DNA of 5,713 nt, taken from Prolixibacteraceae bacterium (GTDB taxonomy: Bacteria; Bacteroidota; Bacteroidia; Bacteroidales; Prolixibacteraceae). The stretch lies in assembly GCA_027858145.1 (NCBI GenBank), contig JAQIDF010000231.1, positions 1 through 5,713 of the forward strand. The letters are read 5' to 3'. The notes beneath the pieces are model-generated. The model searched no databases. It worked only from the letters and a program-made list of their open reading frames with translations, and was not told the origin of the DNA. The position numbers were made by a program, and so were the translations under genes. Of this stretch, positions 1 through 4,842 are shown piece by piece (positions within the stretch are counted from its first letter, which is position 1; every line of letters begins with the position of its first letter).

Positions 1-2289
1 GACAAAGAAGGTAAGCGTCAGGCTATGGTTGACCGTACCGGAAAATTTTTCCACATTGAAGACCTTGATGAAGACTGGGCTAAAACATATGTTAACGAGC
101 AGGTTTATCGTGATTTTGCCGGCCGGTACGTGAAAAATGCCTACGACGATACCTTAACGGAGAAAGACCCATCTCTGGATGTAGACATCTCTGTAATGCT
201 CAAAAAAGAAAATAAAGCATTCAAGGTTGAAAAACTAGAGCACAGTTATCCGCACTGCTGGCGGACTGATAAACCCGTATTATACTACCCGCTCGACTCA
301 TGGTTTATTAAAACCACAGCAATTAAAGACCGGATGATTGAGCTGAACAACACCATCAACTGGAAACCCGCAAGCACCGGAACCGGCCGTTTTGGCAACT
401 GGCTCGAAAACCTTGTTGACTGGAATTTGTCACGCTCTCGTTACTGGGGAACCCCGCTGCCAATTTGGCGAACCGAAGACAGAACTGAAGAAATATGTAT
501 CGGCTCTACTGAAGAACTGATGAACGAAATACAAAAAGCCATCGATGCCGGCTTTATGGACAAAAACCCATACGAAGGCTTCAAAGTGGGCGATAATTCA
601 AAAGATAATTACGACATCATCGATCTCCACAGACCCTATGTCGATGACATCGTTCTGGTTTCATCAAAAGGTGAAAAAATGTTCCGTGAGTCCGATTTAA
701 TTGATGTTTGGTTCGACTCAGGTTCAATGCCTTATGCGCAACTCCATTATCCTTTCTCTGGTCAGACCCCACCGAAGGGGGGGGCTGATTTCATTGCCGA
801 AGGAGTAGACCAAACAAGGGGTTGGTTCTTTACTTTACATACTATTGCAACCCTGATTAGTGAAGATACTGCTTTTAAAAACATTATATCAAACGGCCTT
901 GTGCTCGATGCAAAAGGCAACAAAATGTCGAAACGACTGGGCAACGCGGTTGACCCGTTCGAAACAATCGAAAAATATGGTTCCGACCCGTTACGCTGGT
1001 ATATGATTACCAATGCCCAGCCATGGGACAACCTGAAATTCGACATTGCCGGGATTGATGAAGTACGACGTAAGTTTTTCGGAACACTTTACAACACGTA
1101 TAGTTTCTTCTCATTGTACGCCAATATTGATGGCTTTACATATGCAGAAGATGATGTACCGATGGAGCAACGTCCCGAAATCGACCGTTGGATACTTTCG
1201 TTGCTAAACACACTGGTGAAAAACGTTACCGGTTATTACGAAACGTATGAACCCACCCGTGCCGGCAGGGCCATTGCCGATTTTGTAGGCGAAAACCTCA
1301 GTAACTGGTTTGTTCGTTTAAGTCGCAGACGTTACTGGGGCGGCAAAATGACCACCGATAAACTTTCGGCATACCAAACACTGTACACTTGTATCGTAAC
1401 GGTAGCCAAACTGGCAGCGCCTATTGCACCATTCTATATGGATCAGTTGTTTGCCGACCTGAACCGTGTAACCGGTAAGGAGCCCGACCAAAGTGTTCAT
1501 ATTTCCGAATTCCCTACCTACGATGAAAGTATAATCGATACCGATTTGGAAGAACGCATGGCACTGGCACAAAAAGTTTCGAGCATGGTTCTTGGCCTAC
1601 GCCGCAAGGAAAAGTTAAAAGTGCGTCAGCCACTTGCCAAAATCATGGTGCCCATACTCAACCCAAAATTTAAAGAACAACTCGCGGCGGTTGAGAACAT
1701 CATCCTTACCGAAACAAATCTTAAGGAAATCGAATACCTGACCGATACCACAGGTGTTATTAAGAAGAAAATAAAACCAAATTTTAAAGCTTTAGGCCCG
1801 AAATATGGTAAGCTTATGAAACAGGTTGCCGGAGCTGTTGCGCAAATGACCCAGGACAACATCGGGCAACTGGAACAAGAAGGTTCTTTCACCTTAAAAG
1901 TTTCTGATCAGGATGTGGTTCTTACACCCGATGATGTTGAAATCACCTCGGAAGATATTCCGGGATGGACGGTATCGACCGAAGGACAAGTTACAGTGGC
2001 CCTCGACATTAAAATAACCGATGACTTACGTCATGAAGGAATTGCCCGTGAATTCGTAAATAGAATACAAAATATACGCAAAGACAGCAATTTTGAAGTT
2101 ACCGATAAAATTAATGTTGAAATTGAAAAACACGATGAACTAAACGAAGCATTGCAAAAGCATAATGAATTTATTTGCAGCCAGACCCTTGCGAACTCTT
2201 TAACATTGGTTGACTCACTCGAAGGCGACAATGTCAGAGATGTTGATATTGACGATATTAGCACGAAAATTAGTGTCAAAAAGCAATAA
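1..2289 (+). CDS. ileS: Isoleucyl-tRNA synthetase, C-terminal two-thirds (5' partial)
   Basis: Cytoplasmic class I aminoacyl-tRNA synthetase that charges tRNA-Ile with isoleucine. The frame is open from base 1: eight codons precede the ATG at 25 with no stop, so that ATG is an internal methionine. About 762 residues are visible. Bacteroidota IleRS is usually around 1,100-1,150 residues, so the HIGH motif and most of the CP1 editing domain lie upstream of the window. Visible motifs in order are HSYPHCWRT (near 241-267), RYWGTPLPIW (439-468), DVWFDSGS (703-726), the FIAEGVDQTRGWFF segment (about 790-831) and the KMSKR ATP-binding loop (922-936). The helical anticodon-binding domain starts around RPEIDRWILSLL (near 1171-1206), followed by a long C-terminal region. 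The sequence looks like the eukaryote-like IleRS class typical of Bacteroidota; that subclass is inferred from general resemblance. A run of eight G (777-784) lies in a poorly conserved stretch, but the frame stays open through it. Confidence 0.97.
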   Translation, partial: DKEGKRQAMVDRTGKFFHIEDLDEDWAKTYVNEQVYRDFAGRYVKNAYDDTLTEKDPSLDVDISVMLKKENKAFKVEKLEHSYPHCWRTDKPVLYYPLDSWFIKTTAIKDRMIELNNTINWKPASTGTGRFGNWLENLVDWNLSRSRYWGTPLPIWRTEDRTEEICIGSTEELMNEIQKAIDAGFMDKNPYEGFKVGDNSKDNYDIIDLHRPYVDDIVLVSSKGEKMFRESDLIDVWFDSGSMPYAQLHYPFSGQTPPKGGADFIAEGVDQTRGWFFTLHTIATLISEDTAFKNIISNGLVLDAKGNKMSKRLGNAVDPFETIEKYGSDPLRWYMITNAQPWDNLKFDIAGIDEVRRKFFGTLYNTYSFFSLYANIDGFTYAEDDVPMEQRPEIDRWILSLLNTLVKNVTGYYETYEPTRAGRAIADFVGENLSNWFVRLSRRRYWGGKMTTDKLSAYQTLYTCIVTVAKLAAPIAPFYMDQLFADLNRVTGKEPDQSVHISEFPTYDESIIDTDLEERMALAQKVSSMVLGLRRKEKLKVRQPLAKIMVPILNPKFKEQLAAVENIILTETNLKEIEYLTDTTGVIKKKIKPNFKALGPKYGKLMKQVAGAVAQMTQDNIGQLEQEGSFTLKVSDQDVVLTPDDVEITSEDIPGWTVSTEGQVTVALDIKITDDLRHEGIAREFVNRIQNIRKDSNFEVTDKINVEIEKHDELNEALQKHNEFICSQTLANSLTLVDSLEGDNVRDVDIDDISTKISVKKQ

Positions 2290-2299
2290 GTAAGCCCGA

Positions 2300-2335
2300 T
2301 TGTCCGGCAATGGATAGGTTTTTTTATTACATTTG
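2300..2335 (+). promoter_or_regulatory. Possible Bacteroidota-type promoter for the TraR/DksA-like gene
   Basis: TACATTTG at 2328-2335 matches the Bacteroidota -7 consensus TAnnTTTG exactly. A TTG at 2300-2302 could serve as the -33 element, but the 25-base gap is longer than the usual 19-21. The predicted start would be near 2342, giving a leader of about 35 bases before the ATG at 2377. This is a motif match only. Transcription could equally continue from ileS. Confidence 0.35.
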
Positions 2336-2376
2336 GTAAATTTTTTGAAAATAAGTATAATCCAAACCTAATAGAT

Positions 2377-2754
2377 ATGAGCGACAAAACCAGATATTCA
2401 GACTCAGAACTTCAGGAGTTCAAAGAGATCATCCTGAAAAAATTGGAGAAAGCACAACGCGATTATGATATCTTCAAAAGTTCGATCACGCATAGCGACG
2501 ACAACGATACACAAGACACGTCGCCTACTTTTAAAGTGCTGGAAGAAGGTGCCGCTACGCTCTCAAAAGAAGAGGCCAGTAAATTAGCGCAGCGCCAATT
2601 AAAATTCATTCAGCATCTGCAAGCTGCACTAATACGTATCGAGAACAAAACATACGGAATTTGTCGTGAAACCGGAAAGCTAATTTCAAAAGAACGTTTG
2701 CGCGCAGTTCCCCATGCAACACTCTCGATTGATGCAAAAAACATGATGAAATAA
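2377..2754 (+). CDS. TraR/DksA-family protein with degenerate zinc finger
   Basis: A 125-residue member of the TraR/DksA family, whose members bind in the secondary channel of RNA polymerase and modulate initiation, often together with ppGpp. The N-terminal half reads as a helical hairpin: helices at about residues 9-37 and 62-90 with an acidic turn between them (HSDDNDTQD, residues 39-47), like the DksA coiled-coil tip. The C-terminal finger has YGICRETGKL followed by RLRAVPHATLSI. Only C96 and H113 remain of the canonical four-cysteine set (CxxC...CxxC); T99 stands where the second cysteine would be. I recall the same pattern in Bacteroidota relatives, so it is probably a lineage trait rather than decay. 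The ATG at 2377 has an A/T-rich leader with no clear Shine-Dalgarno, as is usual in this phylum. The position between ileS and lspA matches the order common in Bacteroidota. A specific role in stress or the stringent response is inferred from the family only. Confidence 0.9.
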   Translation: MSDKTRYSDSELQEFKEIILKKLEKAQRDYDIFKSSITHSDDNDTQDTSPTFKVLEEGAATLSKEEASKLAQRQLKFIQHLQAALIRIENKTYGICRETGKLISKERLRAVPHATLSIDAKNMMK

Positions 2755-2781
2755 TTGTTATCAATATTCATAACTACATAT

Positions 2782-2815
2782 AACTGAGCGATTTTATCAA
2801 ACTCTCAGTTTTTTT
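2782..2815 (+). terminator. Rho-independent terminator or leader hairpin
   Basis: AACTGAG (2782-2788) pairs with CTCAGTT (2804-2810), a 7-bp stem with a 15-base loop. A T run follows directly (2809-2815). It fits a terminator after the TraR/DksA-like gene. It ends only 13 bases before the lspA start, so it may instead act as an attenuator in the lspA leader. Confidence 0.6.
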
Positions 2816-2828
2816 CTACAAAATAGCT

Positions 2829-3461
2829 ATGTCAAAAAAACAACTAGCCTTTACCGTAATCGCCCTCATCCTCATCATTGATCAGATTTTAAAAATCTGG
2901 ATTAAAACCAGCTTCATGCTGGGTCAGGAAATGAAAATAATTGGCGATTGGTTTATACTCCATTTTGTTGAAAACCGCGGAATGGCTTTTGGTTTTGAAT
3001 TTGCCGGACGTTTTGGAAAAGTATTTCTCACCCTGTTCAGGCTTGTCGCTGCAGGTGGCATTATGTGGTATTTGTTAAAACTAATAAAACGAGGAATTCC
3101 AACCGGATTGGTCATAAGTATTGCCCTTATTTTTGCCGGCGCCGTGGGTAACGTAATCGACAGTGCATTTTACGGGCTGATTTTTACTGACAGTTACGGA
3201 CGCGTAGCTGAATTTATGCCACAAGGTGGCGGCTACGAGACACTTTTACACGGTTCAGTGGTTGATATGTTCTATTTCCCCCTTATTAATGGAACATGGC
3301 CTGAATGGTCGCCCATAAATGCCGGAGAACATTTTATCTTTTTCAGGCCGGTATTTAACCTTGCCGACTCAGCCATAACCGTAGGAATCAGCATCATTTT
3401 AATATTCTATCGCTCGGTTTTTAATGAAATTGAAACCGAAATGAAACAAGAAAAAAAATAA
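2829..3461 (+). CDS. lspA: Lipoprotein signal peptidase (signal peptidase II)
   Basis: Inner-membrane aspartic protease that removes the signal peptide from diacylglyceryl-modified prolipoproteins. At 210 residues it is longer than the E. coli enzyme (164). Four hydrophobic segments are visible at about residues 6-24, 66-84, 91-113 and 176-195. Family motifs are present: VENRGMAFG (47-55), the first catalytic aspartate D111 in GNVIDS, VVDMFYFPL (144-152) and the second catalytic aspartate D180 in FNLADS. The extra length is mainly in the periplasmic loops around 113-135 and 150-172, which I recall as common in Bacteroidota. The gene follows the TraR/DksA-like gene after 74 bases that contain a terminator-like hairpin. 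Its start has no evident Shine-Dalgarno. ileS and lspA are also neighbours in Proteobacteria, so the linkage is old. Confidence 0.96.
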   Translation: MSKKQLAFTVIALILIIDQILKIWIKTSFMLGQEMKIIGDWFILHFVENRGMAFGFEFAGRFGKVFLTLFRLVAAGGIMWYLLKLIKRGIPTGLVISIALIFAGAVGNVIDSAFYGLIFTDSYGRVAEFMPQGGGYETLLHGSVVDMFYFPLINGTWPEWSPINAGEHFIFFRPVFNLADSAITVGISIILIFYRSVFNEIETEMKQEKK

Positions 3462-3496
3462 AATACACCTTTTGAAACTTTTTACTTGTGTATTTT
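3460..3496 (+). terminator. Possible terminator after lspA
   Basis: AAAATACAC (3460-3468) and GTGTATTTT (3488-3496) form a perfect 9-bp inverted repeat with a 19-base loop, starting in the lspA stop codon. The stem is AT-rich and the T run after it is short and interrupted. It could serve as a weak terminator between lspA and the tRNA. The rest of the gap up to the tRNA shows nothing clear. Confidence 0.4.
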
Positions 3497-3551
3497 AAGG
3501 GTTTTCACTAAAATTGCACTCCGAAAAACGAAAGGGGTTTTTACTCTGATA

Positions 3552-3568
3552 ATATCTAAATAAGATAT
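3552..3568. repeat. Small inverted repeat just upstream of the tRNA
   Basis: ATATCT (3552-3557) and AGATAT (3563-3568) form a perfect 6-bp inverted repeat with a 5-base spacer, ending two bases before the tRNA's first base. It lies where the tRNA promoter or leader should be, but I find no TAnnTTTG element here. It may be chance in AT-rich DNA. Confidence 0.25.
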
Positions 3569-3569
3569 C

Positions 3570-3643
3570 GGGCCTATAGCTCAGTTGGTTAGAGCACCTG
3601 ACTCATAATCAGGGGGTCGCAGGATCATGCCCTGCTGGGCCCA
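3570..3643 (+). tRNA. tRNA with CAT anticodon (probably Ile2; elongator Met possible)
   Basis: A 74-base cloverleaf. The acceptor stem GGGCCTA (3570-3576) pairs with TGGGCCC (3636-3642) with one G-U pair, and the discriminator is A3643. The D stem is GCTC/GAGC (3579-3582, 3592-3595). The anticodon stem is CCTGA/TCAGG (3597-3601, 3609-3613), with loop CTCATAA and anticodon CAT at 3604-3606. The T stem is GCAGG/CCTGC (3619-3623, 3631-3635). CCA is not encoded. C4-G69 and C5-G68 are the pairs reported to favour lysidine synthetase (TilS) recognition in E. coli tRNA-Ile2, so I lean to Ile2, but elongator Met cannot be excluded. An initiator is unlikely: 1-72 is paired and the anticodon stem lacks the GGG/CCC run. 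The T loop is odd, reading ATCATGC instead of TTCRANY (A at position 54, T at 58). The same loop occurs in both pseudo-copies downstream. Confidence 0.9.
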
Positions 3644-3650
3644 CATTTTT

Positions 3651-3682
3651 AAAAGCACCTTTGCTCTAAGGGTGCTTTTTTT
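3651..3682 (+). terminator. Terminator of the intact tRNA
   Basis: AGCACCTTT (3654-3662) pairs with AAGGGTGCT (3668-3676), 9 bp with one G-U pair and a 5-base loop. The AAA before the stem can extend it into the T run at 3676-3682. This is a strong intrinsic terminator. Its sequence differs from the two terminators after the pseudo-copies. Confidence 0.85.
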
Positions 3683-3706
3683 GTTTTAGTATGTAAAAAA
3701 ATTCCC

Positions 3707-4003
3707 ATGCAAGCTGCCTGTTACATCATTTACAGTAAAAAGTTAGACAAATTCCACATTGGGGCTACACATGAAGACATCAACAAACGCCTGGAAAAAC
3801 ACAATAATCACAGCTATGGAAATCACCGGTTTACTGCTAAAGCTAATGACTGGGTTGTTTTCCTCATCATTGAAGCCAGGGATTACCCACATGCGATCAG
3901 AATAGAACGCAAAATTAAAGCGATGAAAAACAGAAAATATATCCATAACTTAAAGAAATACCCGGAACTACTTGAAAAAATAAAAACTCAAACCTGCACC
4001 TGA
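3707..4003 (+). CDS. Small GIY-YIG nuclease, flanked by tRNA and tRNA fragment
   Basis: A 98-residue single-domain GIY-YIG endonuclease of the small family often annotated as UvrC-like or UPF0213-like. The first strand CYIIYS (residues 5-10) is the GIY segment, and FHIGAT (16-21) is the YIG segment with H17 where tyrosine is usual. R28 in INKRLEKHN is the likely catalytic arginine. E67 in IRIERKIKAMKNRKYI is the likely metal-binding glutamate. There is no extra DNA-binding domain. The ATG at 3707 lies 24 bases after the terminator T run of the upstream tRNA, leaving little room for a promoter, so expression may depend on readthrough. The last codons and the TGA stop (4001-4003) lie inside a copy of the tRNA 3' half. 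DNA cleavage is known for the superfamily. A homing or cassette-mobilising role here is inferred from position only; a housekeeping repair role is also possible. Confidence 0.88.
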   Translation: MQAACYIIYSKKLDKFHIGATHEDINKRLEKHNNHSYGNHRFTAKANDWVVFLIIEARDYPHAIRIERKIKAMKNRKYIHNLKKYPELLEKIKTQTCT

Positions 4004-4058
4004 CTCTTCCGATAGTTATCGGAACAGGGGGTCGCAGGATCATGCCCTGCTGGGTCCA
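3996..4058 (+). pseudogene. Partial tRNA copy (3' half) with palindrome in the anticodon loop
   Basis: Bases 3996-4006 equal 3594-4 through 3604 of the intact tRNA (GCACCTGACTC, 3594-3604), from the end of the D stem into the anticodon loop. An 18-base palindrome (4007-4024) then stands where the intact gene has ATAAT (3605-3609). From 4025 the match resumes: 4025-4060 matches 3610-3645 at 35 of 36 bases, the difference being C3640 versus T4055. The T arm (4034-4050) is identical, including the odd ATCATGC loop. There is no 5' acceptor strand or D arm before it; coding sequence of the nuclease gene lies there instead. It cannot fold as a tRNA. It is best read as a displaced or duplicated 3' half. 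Confidence 0.85.
4007..4024. repeat. Perfect palindrome inside the tRNA 3'-half copy
   Basis: TTCCGATA (4007-4014) and TATCGGAA (4017-4024) are exact reverse complements separated by GT. As RNA or single-stranded DNA they form a 7-8-bp hairpin. It sits precisely in the former anticodon loop and shares the CCGAT...ATCGG core with the palindrome at 4146-4164. Confidence 0.9.
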
Positions 4059-4125
4059 CAGAAAAATCAAGCGGTTACATTAATTTGTAGCTGCTTTTTT
4101 TTGTTACATGGAATGGTGGCCTATA
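4029..4125 (+). repeat. 97-bp direct repeat, left copy
   Basis: Runs from the variable loop of the partial tRNA copy through its acceptor end, a terminator and a short leader to the ninth base of the next tRNA-like copy. It matches 4165-4261 at 94 of 97 positions, by direct reading. The differences are G4054/A4190, T4055/C4191 and T4104/C4240. The repeat period is 136 bases. Confidence 0.9.
4070..4102 (+). terminator. Terminator after the partial tRNA copy
   Basis: AGCGGTTAC (4070-4078) pairs with GTAGCTGCT (4087-4095), 9 bp with two G-U pairs and an 8-base loop, followed by eight T (4095-4102). A good intrinsic terminator, repeated almost unchanged at 4206-4238. Confidence 0.8.
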
Positions 4126-4194
4126 GCACTCTGTTGGTTGGAGCATCCCGATCAATTATCGGGAGGGTCGCAGGATCATGCCCTGCTGGACCCA
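4117..4194 (+). pseudogene. Full-length degenerate tRNA copy with palindromic anticodon arm
   Basis: A 78-base relative of the intact tRNA. The 5' strand TGGCCTA (4117-4123) faces TGGACCC (4187-4193), leaving mismatches at pairs 1-72 (T-C) and 4-69 (C-A). The D arm has two extra bases (GCACTC, 4126-4131). The anticodon arm is replaced by a 19-base palindrome (4146-4164) that would give a 7-bp stem and 5-base loop instead of 5 bp and 7 bases. The variable region and T arm (4165-4186) are identical to the intact gene, including loop ATCATGC. With no normal anticodon loop and a damaged acceptor stem it is probably not a translating tRNA. It could still be transcribed as a tRNA-like RNA, since a terminator follows at 4206-4238. 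Confidence 0.8.
4146..4164. repeat. Palindrome replacing the anticodon arm
   Basis: TCCCGAT (4146-4152) and ATCGGGA (4158-4164) are exact reverse complements around CAATT. It has the same CCGAT...ATCGG core as the palindrome at 4007-4024 but a different loop and outer bases, so the two were not copied together in the duplication that made the 97-bp repeats. Confidence 0.85.
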
Positions 4195-4205
4195 CAGAAA
4201 AATCA

Positions 4206-4238
4206 AGCGGTTACATTAATTTGTAGCTGCTTTTTTTT
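4206..4238 (+). terminator. Terminator after the full-length pseudo-tRNA
   Basis: AGCGGTTAC (4206-4214) with GTAGCTGCT (4223-4231) and eight T (4231-4238). Sequence and spacing are identical to the terminator at 4070-4102. Confidence 0.8.
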
Positions 4239-4252
4239 GCTACATGGAATGG

Positions 4253-4261
4253 TGGCCTATA
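4253..4261 (+). pseudogene. 5' tip of a further tRNA copy, cut off at the IS remnant
   Basis: TGGCCTATA (4253-4261) equals the first nine bases of the pseudo-tRNA at 4117-4125, within a matching leader. The expected continuation GCACTC is missing, and IS630-type coding sequence follows. The simplest reading is that another tRNA-like copy once continued here and was lost when the IS arrived or a deletion occurred. Confidence 0.6.
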
Positions 4262-4767
4262 CAGACCGCTTATACCTAAGAATTGATTACGAATATGCCA
4301 GAAAAGGGATGTGTAATATATTTATGGTGAACGAGCCCTTGAATGGGCAACAACGTGTTAAAATAACGGAGAAAAAAACAAAGGTTGATTGGGCAATCCT
4401 TCTAAAAGAAATAGCGGATGAGGATTATACAAATGCTGAAAAAATAACATTAGTGATGGATAATTTTAAAACCCATTCTCCCGGAGCGTTTTATGAAGCC
4501 TTTGAGCCAAAAGAAGCAAAAAGGATTTGGGACAAATTTGAATTTGTATTCACTCCCAAACATGGAAGTTGGCTGAATATGGCCGAAATTGAATTGAACG
4601 TTCTGAGTAATCAATGTTTAAACAGAAGAATTGATAATATGGAGGAAATAATCGCAGAAACAAAAGCATGGGCAATCCATCGAAATAATAAAGATGCCAA
4701 AATAAACTGGCAATTTACGACTAAAGACTCTCGGATAAAATTAAAAAGACTTTATCCGTCAATTTAA
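4262..4767 (+). pseudogene. IS630-family transposase, C-terminal remnant
   Basis: About 165 residues of a DDE transposase of the IS630/Tc1 superfamily. From RIDYEYARKG (starting at 4279) to the end LKRLYPSI the family pattern is intact: the second catalytic aspartate in LVMDNFKTH (D at 4459-4461), FTPKHGSWLNMAEIE with the acidic residue in 4576-4593, and the WQFTTKDSRIKLKRLYPSI tail. The N-terminal helix-turn-helix and the first catalytic aspartate are absent, so it cannot be active. The frame stays open leftward to an ATG at 4108, but that stretch is tRNA-like repeat and terminator, not transposase. The join lies between 4262 and 4279. The coding part shows no internal stops, so the truncation is probably fairly recent. 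I could not identify an inverted repeat at the right end (after 4767). Confidence 0.88.
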
Positions 4768-4842
4768 GCTTGACATGACACTATCTCTATGATTTGAACA
4801 AATAGTTTATCTTCGAGTATCTTATCGGATTGATGCGACATA

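Larger units (their letters stand above)
4165..4261 (+). repeat. 97-bp direct repeat, right copy
   Basis: Partner of 4029-4125 at 94 of 97 bases. It starts right after the palindrome of the full-length pseudo-tRNA and ends at the TATA where similarity to the array stops and transposase sequence begins. Confidence 0.9.

Noticed and set aside
25..27. ATG as the start of ileS
   Set aside because: The preceding eight codons are in frame and without a stop, and the HIGH motif must lie further upstream.
762..2387. Minus-strand reading frames within ileS
   Set aside because: They lie opposite a well-conserved synthetase and show no recognisable domains; they are shadows of its codon pattern.
2924..3115. 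Minus-strand reading frame within lspA
   Set aside because: It lies opposite the conserved lspA coding region and has no recognisable features.
3743..3946. Minus-strand reading frame within the GIY-YIG gene
   Set aside because: The plus-strand frame carries the recognisable nuclease motifs; the opposite frame has none.
4007..4164. CRISPR array
   Set aside because: The repeats are tRNA-derived, only two long units exist, and there are no regular short repeats with spacers and no cas genes.
4117..4194. Functional tRNA-Ile with an AAT anticodon
   Set aside because: AAT can be read in the loop, but the residue before it is C rather than the conserved U33, the canonical 5-bp anticodon stem does not form, and the acceptor stem has two mismatches.
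4108..4261. N-terminal part of a 219-residue reading frame starting at ATG 4108 and running into the transposase
   Set aside because: This stretch is a pseudo-tRNA and terminator repeat that happens to lack stops. The transposase similarity begins only after 4262.
4768..4842. Bidirectional terminator between the transposase remnant and the Abi_2 gene
   Set aside because: Only a weak 5-bp inverted repeat (4792-4803) without a T run is visible, which is too little to call.
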